A DNA stretch of 16,457 nucleotides from Deltaproteobacteria bacterium UBA5799 (lineage in GTDB: Bacteria; Desulfobacterota; GWC2-55-46): the NCBI GenBank assembly GCA_002418185.1, contig DIDN01000071.1, positions 1-16,457 of the forward strand. The letters run 5' to 3'. This document shows, one piece after another, positions 7,009-14,786 of the stretch. The position numbers and the translations under genes are program-made. A model generated the notes under the pieces. The model was not told where the DNA came from. It did not search any database and saw only the letters and a program-made list of their open reading frames with translations. Position 1 is the stretch's first letter, and each line of letters begins with the position of its first letter.

Positions 7009-9687
7009 ATGCAGGCAAAAAAGACCAGGATCGTGCTCATCGGGGTCATAGGTTTACTCGTAATCCTCCTGATCTCGCTCCTTAACATCTACACCGAATG
7101 GCTCTTCTTCAAGGAGACGGGATACACAGGGATATTCACAACGACGCTCTCGGCGAAGATAGCACTCGGCGCTTTCTTCGGCATCTTTTTCCTCGTATTC
7201 GCGACCGTTAACACGCTCATTGCCAACAAGGCTGCATTCAGGCCCGTCAAGCTGCAACTGGTCGACAACCTCGCCCTCCATGTAAAGGGTATCGAAGGCA
7301 TAATAAAGACGGCGGCACTGGTCGCAGGCGCAGTCTTCGCCTTTTTCGCGGCGCAGTGGGGCGCATTAAGGTGGGAGGAGTTCCTTATCTTCATGAACTC
7401 CGTCCGGATGGACCTGGCAGACCCCATACTCGGCAAGGACATAGGCTTCTATCTTTTCAGGCTCCCCTTCATAGAGTCCCTTAAGGGCTTTGCCGGGTTC
7501 ACGCTGGTCATGACCCTCATCATCGTGGGGGCGAACTATTTCCTGAGGGGCGGCCTCGTCGTCTCCAACGCCGGCTTCTACGTGGACAGGAAGGTGAGGG
7601 CGCACCTGGGCGTGCTCGGCGGCCTCTTCCTCCTCCTGGCTGCCTTCGGCTTCTACATAGACGTCTTCAACCTGCTCCTTTCGAGTAACGGCGTCGTCTT
7701 CGGCGCGGGCTACACCGACATAAACACGCGGCTCCTCTTTTACAGGATACTCATGGCAGTCACCCCGGTCGCGGCAGTAGTGTTCGCCGCAGCCATGCTC
7801 AGGGGCGCGCTGAAGGCGGCGCTGGTCTCCGCGGGAGTCGTTGGGTTTCTATATATCGGCGGGCTCGTGCTCTATCCGGCCTTCGTCCAGAAGTTCAAGG
7901 TCGATCCGAACGAGCTTGACCTCGAAACGCCCTATATAGAGCACAACATAAGGTTCACGCGCATGGGCTACGACCTCGACAGGATAGAGGTGATACCATT
8001 CGACGTCGGCTACGGCCTGACGTCCGGCGATATCGAGGCGAACGACGCGACCATCAAGAACATAAGGCTCTGGGACCACGTCCCGCTCCTGCGGACATAC
8101 AGCCAGCTCCAGCAGATAAGGACATACTACAAGTTCGCGGACGTGGACAACGACAGGTACACGATAGACGGCGACTACATGCAGGTGATGCTCTCCGCAA
8201 GGGAGCTCTCGTACACGGACCTACCGAGCAGGTCCTGGATAAACGAGAAGCTCACCTTTACCCACGGCTACGGCCTGGCCCTCGGGCCCGTCAGCAGGAT
8301 AACCCGCGAGGGCCTCCCGGAGCTTATGGTCCAGGACATCCCGCCTGTGCCCTATGGGAACCTTGCGGTTACGAGGCCGGAGATATACTACGGCGAGCTT
8401 TCGAGCGACTACGTGGTAGTCAACACCAACGTGCAGGAGTTCAGCTACCCGACCACAGAAGGGAACGTCTACACCTCATACGAGGGCGAGGGCGGCGTAA
8501 GACTCGATTCGCTCCTGAAAAGGTCTCTCTTCGCGCTCAGGTTCAAGACAGAGAAGATACTACTTTCGTCGGACATAAGGCCGGACAGCAGGATTCTCTA
8601 TTACAGGAACATATTGGAAAGGGTCAGGACCATTGCGCCGTTCCTCATATTCGACAAGGACCCGTACCTGGTGCTGTCGGACGGGGGCAGGCTCGTGTGG
8701 ATGATAGACGCCTACACCACCTCCGGGAGGCTGCCTTATTCCACCCCCATAGACGGGAATACGAACTACATAAGGAACTCGGTAAAGACGGTCGTCGACG
8801 CGTACGACGGCTCCGTCAAGTTCTACGTGAGCGACCCGGCAGACCCGGTCCTCAAGGTCTACTCCGGCATATTCGAGGGCGCGTTCGCGCCTCTCGACGC
8901 GATGCCCGAGGACCTGAAGAGGCATATAAGGTACCCGCAGGGGCTGCTGAGCGTGCAGGCGCACATCTATTCCTCCTATCACATGACCGACCCGAAGGTC
9001 TTCTACAACAAGGAGAACCTCTGGGAGATACCGGTCTTCTCGGAGAGGACGATGGAGCCCTATTACACCATCATGAGGCTCCCCGGGGACGAGAAGGAGG
9101 AGTACATACTGCTCCTGCCGTATACCCCGGCCAAGAGGGACAACCTCGCAGCATGGCTTGCGGCAAGGTGCGACGTCCCCAACTACGGGAAGCTCGTGGT
9201 CTATACCTTCCCGAGGGACAGGCTGATATACGGCCCCAAGCAGATAGACGCAAGGATAAACCAGGACTCGTACATATCGCAGCAGCTCACGCTCTGGGGG
9301 CAGAGGGGCTCGCAGGTCATAAGGGGGAGCCTGCTCGTCATACCGATAGAGAATTCGCTCCTTTACGTCCAGCCCCTCTACCTCGCCGCCGTGGACAAGG
9401 CCGGGCTTCCGGAGCTCAGGAGAGTCATAGTCGCCTACGAAAACGAGGTCGTGATGGAGGAGAACCTCGAGCTTGCGCTCGAGCGCCTCTTCGGCGGAAG
9501 GAAAGCCGTCCGGAGGAGCGCCGCCGCTCCAGTTCCGGAGGCGGGCCTGGCCCCTGAAACAGAGCTGGCGAGGGAGGCAATGCGCACCTTCGAGCGGGCG
9601 CTCGATATGCAGAGGAAGGGCGACTGGGCAGGGTACGGCGAGGAGATCAGGAAACTCGAGGAGATATTGAAGAGGATCGCGAGGTAG
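7009..9687 (+). CDS. UPF0182 family large membrane protein
   Basis: An 892-residue protein matching UPF0182 (COG1615) in length and layout. The first ~290 residues hold about seven hydrophobic segments (roughly 10-27, 45-67, 95-115, 160-180, 197-220, 237-265, 270-290). A long soluble, probably extracytoplasmic, region follows from about residue 300. Family-like segments include PYIEHNIRFTRMGYDLD, WDHVPLLRTYSQLQQIRTYY and IRYPQGLLSVQAHIYSSYHM. An Ala/Pro linker and a charged helical tail (about 825-892) close it. AAGGG at 6996-7000 serves the ATG. Function is unknown. The gene stands alone between a long leader and cysQ. Confidence 0.92.
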   Translation: MQAKKTRIVLIGVIGLLVILLISLLNIYTEWLFFKETGYTGIFTTTLSAKIALGAFFGIFFLVFATVNTLIANKAAFRPVKLQLVDNLALHVKGIEGIIKTAALVAGAVFAFFAAQWGALRWEEFLIFMNSVRMDLADPILGKDIGFYLFRLPFIESLKGFAGFTLVMTLIIVGANYFLRGGLVVSNAGFYVDRKVRAHLGVLGGLFLLLAAFGFYIDVFNLLLSSNGVVFGAGYTDINTRLLFYRILMAVTPVAAVVFAAAMLRGALKAALVSAGVVGFLYIGGLVLYPAFVQKFKVDPNELDLETPYIEHNIRFTRMGYDLDRIEVIPFDVGYGLTSGDIEANDATIKNIRLWDHVPLLRTYSQLQQIRTYYKFADVDNDRYTIDGDYMQVMLSARELSYTDLPSRSWINEKLTFTHGYGLALGPVSRITREGLPELMVQDIPPVPYGNLAVTRPEIYYGELSSDYVVVNTNVQEFSYPTTEGNVYTSYEGEGGVRLDSLLKRSLFALRFKTEKILLSSDIRPDSRILYYRNILERVRTIAPFLIFDKDPYLVLSDGGRLVWMIDAYTTSGRLPYSTPIDGNTNYIRNSVKTVVDAYDGSVKFYVSDPADPVLKVYSGIFEGAFAPLDAMPEDLKRHIRYPQGLLSVQAHIYSSYHMTDPKVFYNKENLWEIPVFSERTMEPYYTIMRLPGDEKEEYILLLPYTPAKRDNLAAWLAARCDVPNYGKLVVYTFPRDRLIYGPKQIDARINQDSYISQQLTLWGQRGSQVIRGSLLVIPIENSLLYVQPLYLAAVDKAGLPELRRVIVAYENEVVMEENLELALERLFGGRKAVRRSAAAPVPEAGLAPETELAREAMRTFERALDMQRKGDWAGYGEEIRKLEEILKRIAR

Positions 9688-9721
9688 GGGTTGCCGGCGA
9701 ATTCCCGATAAGGAGGGTCAA

Positions 9722-10498
9722 TTGCTTTCAAAAGTCGTAGAGCTTGCCAGGGAGGCCGGTCGCTCGGTGATGGAGGTCTACTCCCGTCCCTTCTCGGTTG
9801 AATACAAGGAGGACTCGTCGCCGCTTACCGAGGCTGACAGCGCCTCTCACCGGGTGATAGCAGCGGGCCTTAGCGCCATCGCCCCTGGCGTGCCCGTCAT
9901 ATCCGAGGAGGGAGAGAGCGTCCCGTACGCGGCAAGGCGGGAATTCGAGAGGTTCTGGCTTGTCGACCCGCTCGATGGCACGAAGGAGTTCATAAAGAGG
10001 AACGGCGAGTTCACGGTGAACATAGCCCTTATAGAGGACGGCGCGCCGGTCATGGGGGTCGTCTACGCCCCTGCCGCGGGGCTCATGTACTATGCCGAAG
10101 GCGACTCGACCGCGTTCATGGAAAGGGAAGGGGAGGCCCCGGTAAGGATCCGCTCCGGGTTCGCGGGCCCCGGGGTCCGCGCGGTCGTCAGCAGGTCGCA
10201 CCCGGACGCCCGCGTGGAGGAATTCCTCAAGGGCTATGACGTTCTGGAACGTGTCGAAGCCGGCAGCTCGCTCAAGTTCTGCATAGTCGCGGAAGGGAGG
10301 GCAGACCTCTATCCGAGGTTCGGCGAGACATGGGAATGGGACACCGCCGCAGGCCACGCAGTCGCAGCCGGGGCAGGCGCCTCGGTGACGCTCCCGGACG
10401 GTAGCCCGCTACGCTACAACAAGGAGGGCCTCAAGAACCCCGGGTTCATAGCGGCCTCCGCCGGGCTCGCCGTAAGGCCCTGCAAGGCTGCCAAATAA
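9722..10498 (+). CDS. cysQ: CysQ-like 3'(2'),5'-bisphosphate nucleotidase
   Basis: A 258-residue member of the inositol-monophosphatase superfamily. The Mg-binding sites are visible: SEEG (61-64), DPLDGTKEFIKRNGEFTVNI (82-101) and WEWDTAAGHAV (204-214, D207). The G-T-K-E-F form after DPLD is typical of CysQ, which hydrolyses 3'-phosphoadenosine 5'-phosphate from sulfate assimilation, rather than of inositol phosphatases. The start is TTG at 9722 with AGGAGG at 9711-9716, 5 bases away. It lies 34 bases after the UPF0182 gene, so co-transcription is possible. The exact substrate is inferred. Confidence 0.88.
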   Translation: MLSKVVELAREAGRSVMEVYSRPFSVEYKEDSSPLTEADSASHRVIAAGLSAIAPGVPVISEEGESVPYAARREFERFWLVDPLDGTKEFIKRNGEFTVNIALIEDGAPVMGVVYAPAAGLMYYAEGDSTAFMEREGEAPVRIRSGFAGPGVRAVVSRSHPDARVEEFLKGYDVLERVEAGSSLKFCIVAEGRADLYPRFGETWEWDTAAGHAVAAGAGASVTLPDGSPLRYNKEGLKNPGFIAASAGLAVRPCKAAK

Positions 10499-10516
10499 CC
10501 TCTTGACAATTTTGAT

Positions 10517-10535
10517 GATTATGATAATTATAATC
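10517..10535. promoter_or_regulatory. Fur box, near consensus
   Basis: The 19-base sequence GATTATGATAATTATAATC matches the classical Fur consensus GATAATGATAATCATTATC at 15 positions. It sits inside a perfect 8-base inverted repeat, ATGATTAT (10515-10522) and ATAATCAT (10530-10537), spaced by 7. It overlaps a TATAAT (10529-10534), and TTGACA lies at 10503-10508. The 20-base gap between those hexamers is longer than usual, so the exact promoter is uncertain. The site precedes tRNA-Gly and the Fur-family gene, which suggests autoregulation by iron. Confidence 0.7.
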
Positions 10536-10619
10536 ATGTCATCGGAACCAGTACGGCACGTTGATGCCTTTCCGGTCCCCCCGATTGAAATAACATAAAA
10601 AGCAAGGCGTTTTCTTCAC

Positions 10620-10695
10620 GCGGGAGTAGCTCAGTTGGTAGAGCGCAACCTTGCCAAGGTTGAGGTCGCGGGTTCGAGACCCGTCTCCCGCTCCA
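10620..10695 (+). tRNA. tRNA-Gly (anticodon GCC)
   Basis: A complete cloverleaf can be drawn. The acceptor GCGGGAG (10620-10626) pairs with CTCCCGC (10685-10691), followed by discriminator T and an encoded CCA (10693-10695). The anticodon stem is CAACC/GGTTG around the loop TTGCCAA, placing GCC at 10653-10655. The T arm carries GGTTCGAGACC. The D arm reads GCTCAGTTGGTAGAGC. The 3' end is 45 bases from the Fur-family start, so the two may share a transcript under the upstream Fur box. Confidence 0.97.
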
Positions 10696-10740
10696 TTTCT
10701 ATTCGAACCTCCTGGTCCTCCGCCCTTAAGGTGCGTGCCC

Positions 10741-11217
10741 ATGCAGCCTGAAAACAAGATGGACATCCTCAAGTCCTACATCGAAGCCAAGGGGCTTAAA
10801 TCGACCACCCAGAGGGACTTCATCGCGGACACCTTTTTCAGGACCAACACCCACATATCCCTCGACGAGCTCCTCAAGAAGGTCAGGAGGAAGACGCCGA
10901 ACATCGGCTACGCCACCGTGTACAGGACCATGAAGCTTTTGACCGAGTGCGGCCTTGCCATATCCAGGCAGTTCGGCGACGGGCAGACGAGATACGAGAA
11001 CCTCCCCGAGGACGGCCACCACGACCACATCATCTGCACCGAGTGCGGCAAGATCACCGAGTTTGCAAACGTTGAAATCGAGGCGTTACAGGAACAGGTC
11101 GTTCGCAGGCTCGGGTTTCATATTCAGTACCATAAACTGGAGTTGTACGGTCTGTGTCGGGACTGTAGTGCACACGCCGGTCGAGCCCCAGGGATGCATG
11201 CGCTCGGGGGTGGCTAG
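10741..11217 (+). CDS. Fur-family metalloregulator, mosaic 3' end
   Basis: A 158-residue Fur/PerR-type repressor. The winged helix includes NIGYATVYRTMKLLTECGLA (54-73). The metal-sensing region has GDGQTRYE and HHDH (93-96). Structural zinc cysteines are CTEC (C99, C102) and CRDC (C139, C142). The start ATG 10741 has AAGGTG 8 bases upstream; a longer frame from 10651 would run through the tRNA and is rejected. Codon use changes near 11,062: before it, Arg is AGG and endings are G/C-rich; after it, TTA, ATT, CAT, AAA, TTG, GGT and TGT appear together. The 16 residues after CRDC are Gly/Ala/His-rich and could be an extended tail. Family is secure; Fur versus PerR cannot be decided. The junction may be recombination or an assembly error. 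Confidence 0.85.
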   Translation: MQPENKMDILKSYIEAKGLKSTTQRDFIADTFFRTNTHISLDELLKKVRRKTPNIGYATVYRTMKLLTECGLAISRQFGDGQTRYENLPEDGHHDHIICTECGKITEFANVEIEALQEQVVRRLGFHIQYHKLELYGLCRDCSAHAGRAPGMHALGGG

Positions 11218-11290
11218 GGCTCCCGGGAAGCGTACTCTTGTGCGATCCAATTGAAAATGAATGTCTTTGTCATGCTGTGGAGGTTGTGCC

Positions 11291-11959
11291 ATGGCTTCGA
11301 AACTACAGATGTTGACCCCTGAACAGCGCCGCCACGCGCAGTCCGTCGTTCTCGACTCGCCCAGGATGCCGTACGGCCTGATCGCCCGTCTCCTTTTCAA
11401 GACGATGGACCTGGTGTATGGGCGTGAAAAGACGTTGAGCAAATTCAAGGTGCTGGAGCTGATCGCCCGCGTCCCGTATCAGTCGTGGGAAAACGTGGCC
11501 TATGTCGCCATCACCCACATGTACGCCGATCGCGAGTTTGCGCGCCGGGTCTTCGACCGGGTCAAAGAGGCCCGGGAGGCCCAGGACAATGAGATGTGGC
11601 ATCTGCTCATCCTGGAGGAACTCACCCATGCCCGCGGCATCAACGAGAATTTTGTGCTGCATCGCGTTCTGCCCCAGGTGATCGCCTTCATCTACTACCA
11701 GACCTGCTGGTTGCTCTACGCCATCAAGCCGTCGTGGAGCTACCTGTTGAACGCCCAATTCGAGGACCATGCCGAGCATGAGTATATGGAGTTTGTCGCG
11801 GAAAACCCCGAACTCGAGTGGGAGGGTTTCAAAAGCCTCTTTGAGGAGGACTATGGCTCCTTTGAGAGCATGGCGGATCTATTGCGTCAAATCGCCTACG
11901 ATGAGCGGATGCATAAGGAAGAGAGTCTGGAGGCGATCGCGACGGCGCGATTTCAGTAA
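11291..11959 (+). CDS. alternative-oxidase-like diiron protein
   Basis: A 222-residue protein with the full alternative oxidase (AOX/PTOX) ligand set: E67 in WENVA, E101 and H104 in NEMWHL, E158 in FEDHAEHEY, and E205 and H208 in DERMH. These parallel the family's LET, NERMHL, LEEEA and DEAHH motifs with similar spacing. A hydrophobic stretch at about 126-155 matches the amphipathic membrane-binding region just before the third motif. AOX enzymes oxidise quinol and reduce O2 to water without pumping protons. ATG 11291 is preferred (GGAGG 11279-11283, 7-base gap). An in-frame ATG at 11261 would add a Cys-rich CCGGC leader. It lies between the Fur-family gene and an Fbp-type importer. Quinol oxidase activity is inferred; another diiron role is possible. 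Confidence 0.72.
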   Translation: MASKLQMLTPEQRRHAQSVVLDSPRMPYGLIARLLFKTMDLVYGREKTLSKFKVLELIARVPYQSWENVAYVAITHMYADREFARRVFDRVKEAREAQDNEMWHLLILEELTHARGINENFVLHRVLPQVIAFIYYQTCWLLYAIKPSWSYLLNAQFEDHAEHEYMEFVAENPELEWEGFKSLFEEDYGSFESMADLLRQIAYDERMHKEESLEAIATARFQ

Positions 11960-12024
11960 ACGGGGGGCGGTGCCATATGAGAACGGCCGCTTGGGTTGTG
12001 ACACGCTTTGGAGGGTAAGGCGCA

Positions 12025-13056
12025 ATGACACAAGTCGGAAAGTCGATATCCGTGTACAGGTTCGTGCGGTCGCTGCCCCGCTGGGTCCTTCTGTTCGCGG
12101 CATTGTTGCCGGCGTATGTCGACGCGTCCGCGTCAGCCGCCGAGTTGGTCGTCTACTCCGGCCGCAAGGAGAGCGCCATCAAACCGGTTGTGGAGCTCTT
12201 TGAGCGCGAGACCGGCATCAAGGTCGCGCTCAAGATCGGGAAGACCTCCGGCCTCGCAAACGCGATCCTGCAGGAGCGAGGGCGGCCGCAGGCCGATATC
12301 TTCATCGCCACCGAGGCGGGCGTCTGCGAGATTCTGGCGAGGCAAGAGGTCCTGGAGCCCTATGCATCGCCCGGCGCCCGGGCGATGCCGGCCGAGCACA
12401 AGAGCTCCCGTGGATTGTGGACCGGCATCTCCGGTCGCGCTCGGGTCATCATTTACAATAAGAATCTTGTCAAGGGCGGCGATATCCCGAACTCCATTCT
12501 GGATCTCGCCGACGCCAAATGGAAGGGGAAGATCGCCATAGCCGGAACACGCGAACGGACCACCCTTTCCTGGTTGAGCGCCCTGGTCCAGGTCATGGGC
12601 GAAGCGAAGGCCAAGGCCTATATCGACAGGCTGATGGCCAACGGTCTGAAGGTGCTCCCGGACAACTCCGATGTCTGGCGCGGCGTTGGGAGCGGAGAGT
12701 TTGCCGTGGGGTTGACCAACTCACCCAACTACCATTTGGCGGTCCAGGCCAACCTGCCGGTCGGGGTCGTCTATCCGGATCAGGGGCCGCGAGGGATGGG
12801 TATCCTGGTCAACCCGAATGCCGTGGCCATTGTGAAGGGCGCGAAAAATCTCGATCAGGCCAAGCGTTTCGTCGATTTTCTGTTGAGTAAACCGGCTCAG
12901 GATCTCCTGGTTCGCCACGCCTTCGAGATCCCGCTTTTGCCAGGCGTCGATCCCGGTGCGGTCAGACCCCTCTCGGGGTTCAAGGCGCTGCCGATCAACC
13001 AAGAGCGTCTGGCCGAACTTGAGGATCGCACCATGACCCTCTTCCCAGGTTTGTAA
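12025..13056 (+). CDS. Fbp-type periplasmic binding protein, probably Fe(III)
   Basis: A 343-residue solute-binding protein. A signal peptide is clear: basic start, hydrophobic core VLLFAALLPAYV (21-32), and a likely cut around ASASA (34-38). The mature protein begins ELVVYSGRKE, the family's opening strand. Later come QADIFIATEAGV (89-100), LADAKWKGKIAI (161-172) and NPNAVAIVKGA (263-273). GGAGGG at 12010-12015 precedes the ATG. Classical FbpA binds iron through two adjacent Tyr in a segment like NHYY. The matching region here reads TNSPNYHLAV (231-240) with one Tyr (Y236), so iron coordination may differ or the cargo may not be iron. Permease and ATPase genes follow directly. Confidence 0.85.
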   Translation: MTQVGKSISVYRFVRSLPRWVLLFAALLPAYVDASASAAELVVYSGRKESAIKPVVELFERETGIKVALKIGKTSGLANAILQERGRPQADIFIATEAGVCEILARQEVLEPYASPGARAMPAEHKSSRGLWTGISGRARVIIYNKNLVKGGDIPNSILDLADAKWKGKIAIAGTRERTTLSWLSALVQVMGEAKAKAYIDRLMANGLKVLPDNSDVWRGVGSGEFAVGLTNSPNYHLAVQANLPVGVVYPDQGPRGMGILVNPNAVAIVKGAKNLDQAKRFVDFLLSKPAQDLLVRHAFEIPLLPGVDPGAVRPLSGFKALPINQERLAELEDRTMTLFPGL

Positions 13057-13094
13057 GGAATCGATGGGACCAGAGGTGAGGTAAAGAATCGCGC

Positions 13095-14738
13095 ATGATC
13101 AACACCACCACCGGCGTACGACCTATAGAATCCGGAGGGCTGAGGGTATTACGGCGACCCCGAATCATGGATCCCGGACCGGCAGCCATTGCGGGAACGG
13201 CGTTGATCATCCTTCTGACGGTCTCTCCCCTGGCTACCCTCGCGACCTCGGTCCTGGCCGCCGGGGCGAACGCCCTTTCGATTGTCACCCAGGGCCCCGT
13301 CCTCTTGCTCATCGCGCGAACCGGGTTGCTCGCCGCCCTCGCGACGTTGTGGGCCATCATCCTTGGGCTGCCGCCGGCCTGGATCCTCACCCGTACGGAC
13401 CTGCCCGGACGGCGCGTCCTTCTGGCGGTGGCGGTGCTGCCGTTGGCGATTCCTCCGTACATCGGCGCCCTGACCTACATCACCCTGCTCGGCCCGGTCG
13501 GCTGGGTGAATACGACGGCCCAAGCCTTGGGCGCCGGCGGACCGATTGCCAACATTTACGGCCTGTGGGGTGGGATCTTCGTGCTCGGCCTGTTCACCTA
13601 TCCCTATATCCTGCTGATGGCCGGCAGCGCCTTGCAAGGCTCCGACCCGGCCCTGGAAGAGGCGGCGAGGGCTGTAGGTCTGGGGTCGATTGCCACCTTC
13701 CGTCGCGTCACGCTCCCCCTGCTGCGCCCCAGTCTGCTGGCCGGGGCGTTGCTGGTCTTCCTCTATGCCCTGTCGGACTTTGGCGCCGTTTCGTTGCTTC
13801 GGGTCGATACCTTTACTACCGAGATCTTCCATCAGCTTAATACCCGCTTCGACCAGCGGAACGCGGCTGTCCTCTCCGGTGTGCTGGTTCTTATTACGGC
13901 CGGTGTATTGATCGCCCAGCGGGCCACCCTGGGCCGCCGCAGCTATGTCCAGCGCCGAAGCGGCGTCAGGCCGCCCACCGTCTATCCGCTCGGACGGTGG
14001 AAGCTTCCGGCCCTCTGCTGCACCTACATCGTCCTCGGCGGCTCGGTGTTTCTGCCGGTGGCGCTGCTGCTCTATCAGACCGGCTCGCTGATGACCTTAT
14101 TGCAGACGCTGGTCTCCGGCTACCATTTCCTGTGGAACAGTCTCTGGACGGCGACGGTGGCCGCGACCGCAGCATCGGGGCTTGGGCTCTTCGTCGCGTA
14201 CCTCGCCCAGCGCCGACAGGGCCCGGTCGGGTTACTGCTGACGTCTGCAACCCAGCTCGGGTATGCCGTCCCCGGTACCGTGCTCGGACTAAGCCTGATC
14301 CTCCTTTACAATGCCTACCTGCCATGGGTCTATGGAACCGCCGCCATGGTGATCATCGGCTACCTCTTGCGGTTTCTGCCGCAGGCGGTCCAGGGCAGCA
14401 CCGCCGCGCTGGTTCAGGTCGATGCACATCTGGAGGAGGCGGCCCGCAGTCTGGGTCGATCCGCCTGGCAGGCGCTTCGTGAGGTCACCCTCCCCCTGAT
14501 CCGTCCCGGGATTGCGGCGGGGTGGATGCTGGTCTTCATCTCGTCGATGAAGGAGCTGGCGGCGACACTGCTGCTGCGCCCGGCCGGATTTGACACCCTG
14601 CCCGTCCGAATCTGGATTGCCTCGATTGAGGTCGATTATGCCGGGGCCGCCGCGACGTCACTGATACTGATCGCCATCACGGCGGTCCCGCTCTTCCTGA
14701 TGACCAGACGGGATGCCACGTTATCACGGATCGAGTGA
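13095..14738 (+). CDS. Fbp-type ABC transporter permease, fused double domain
   Basis: A 547-residue inner-membrane permease made of two fused halves, the FbpB arrangement. Each half ends in an EAA loop that contacts the ATPase: EEAARAVGLGSIATFRRV (188-205) and EEAARSLGRSAWQALREV (447-464), each followed by TLPLLRP or TLPLIRP. About twelve hydrophobic segments are visible, six per half, with a basic linker near 277-303. It starts 38 bases after the binding-protein gene and ends 48 bases before the preferred start of the ATPase gene, so the three form one operon. The Shine-Dalgarno (GAGG about 13 bases upstream) is weak. Family assignment is strong; iron as cargo is inferred from the whole system. 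Confidence 0.9.
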   Translation: MINTTTGVRPIESGGLRVLRRPRIMDPGPAAIAGTALIILLTVSPLATLATSVLAAGANALSIVTQGPVLLLIARTGLLAALATLWAIILGLPPAWILTRTDLPGRRVLLAVAVLPLAIPPYIGALTYITLLGPVGWVNTTAQALGAGGPIANIYGLWGGIFVLGLFTYPYILLMAGSALQGSDPALEEAARAVGLGSIATFRRVTLPLLRPSLLAGALLVFLYALSDFGAVSLLRVDTFTTEIFHQLNTRFDQRNAAVLSGVLVLITAGVLIAQRATLGRRSYVQRRSGVRPPTVYPLGRWKLPALCCTYIVLGGSVFLPVALLLYQTGSLMTLLQTLVSGYHFLWNSLWTATVAATAASGLGLFVAYLAQRRQGPVGLLLTSATQLGYAVPGTVLGLSLILLYNAYLPWVYGTAAMVIIGYLLRFLPQAVQGSTAALVQVDAHLEEAARSLGRSAWQALREVTLPLIRPGIAAGWMLVFISSMKELAATLLLRPAGFDTLPVRIWIASIEVDYAGAAATSLILIAITAVPLFLMTRRDATLSRIE

Positions 14739-14786
14739 GTCGATGCGATGAAGCGACAGACAGAAAGGCGTATAGGAGAGAGCGCG

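Noticed and set aside
8697..9557. Long + strand open frame (286 codons) inside the UPF0182 gene
   Set aside because: Arg-rich, low-complexity translation in an alternate frame of a well-supported gene; a GC-bias shadow.
10620..10695. tRNA-Gly as an integration site (attL) for an element carrying the right-hand cassette
   Set aside because: No repeat of the tRNA 3' end is seen further right, there is no integrase, and the composition break is about 370 bases downstream inside fur.
13149..13832. Minus-strand open frame of 227 codons opposite the permease gene
   Set aside because: Gln/Gly/Arg-rich translation without family features, antisense to a strong permease gene.
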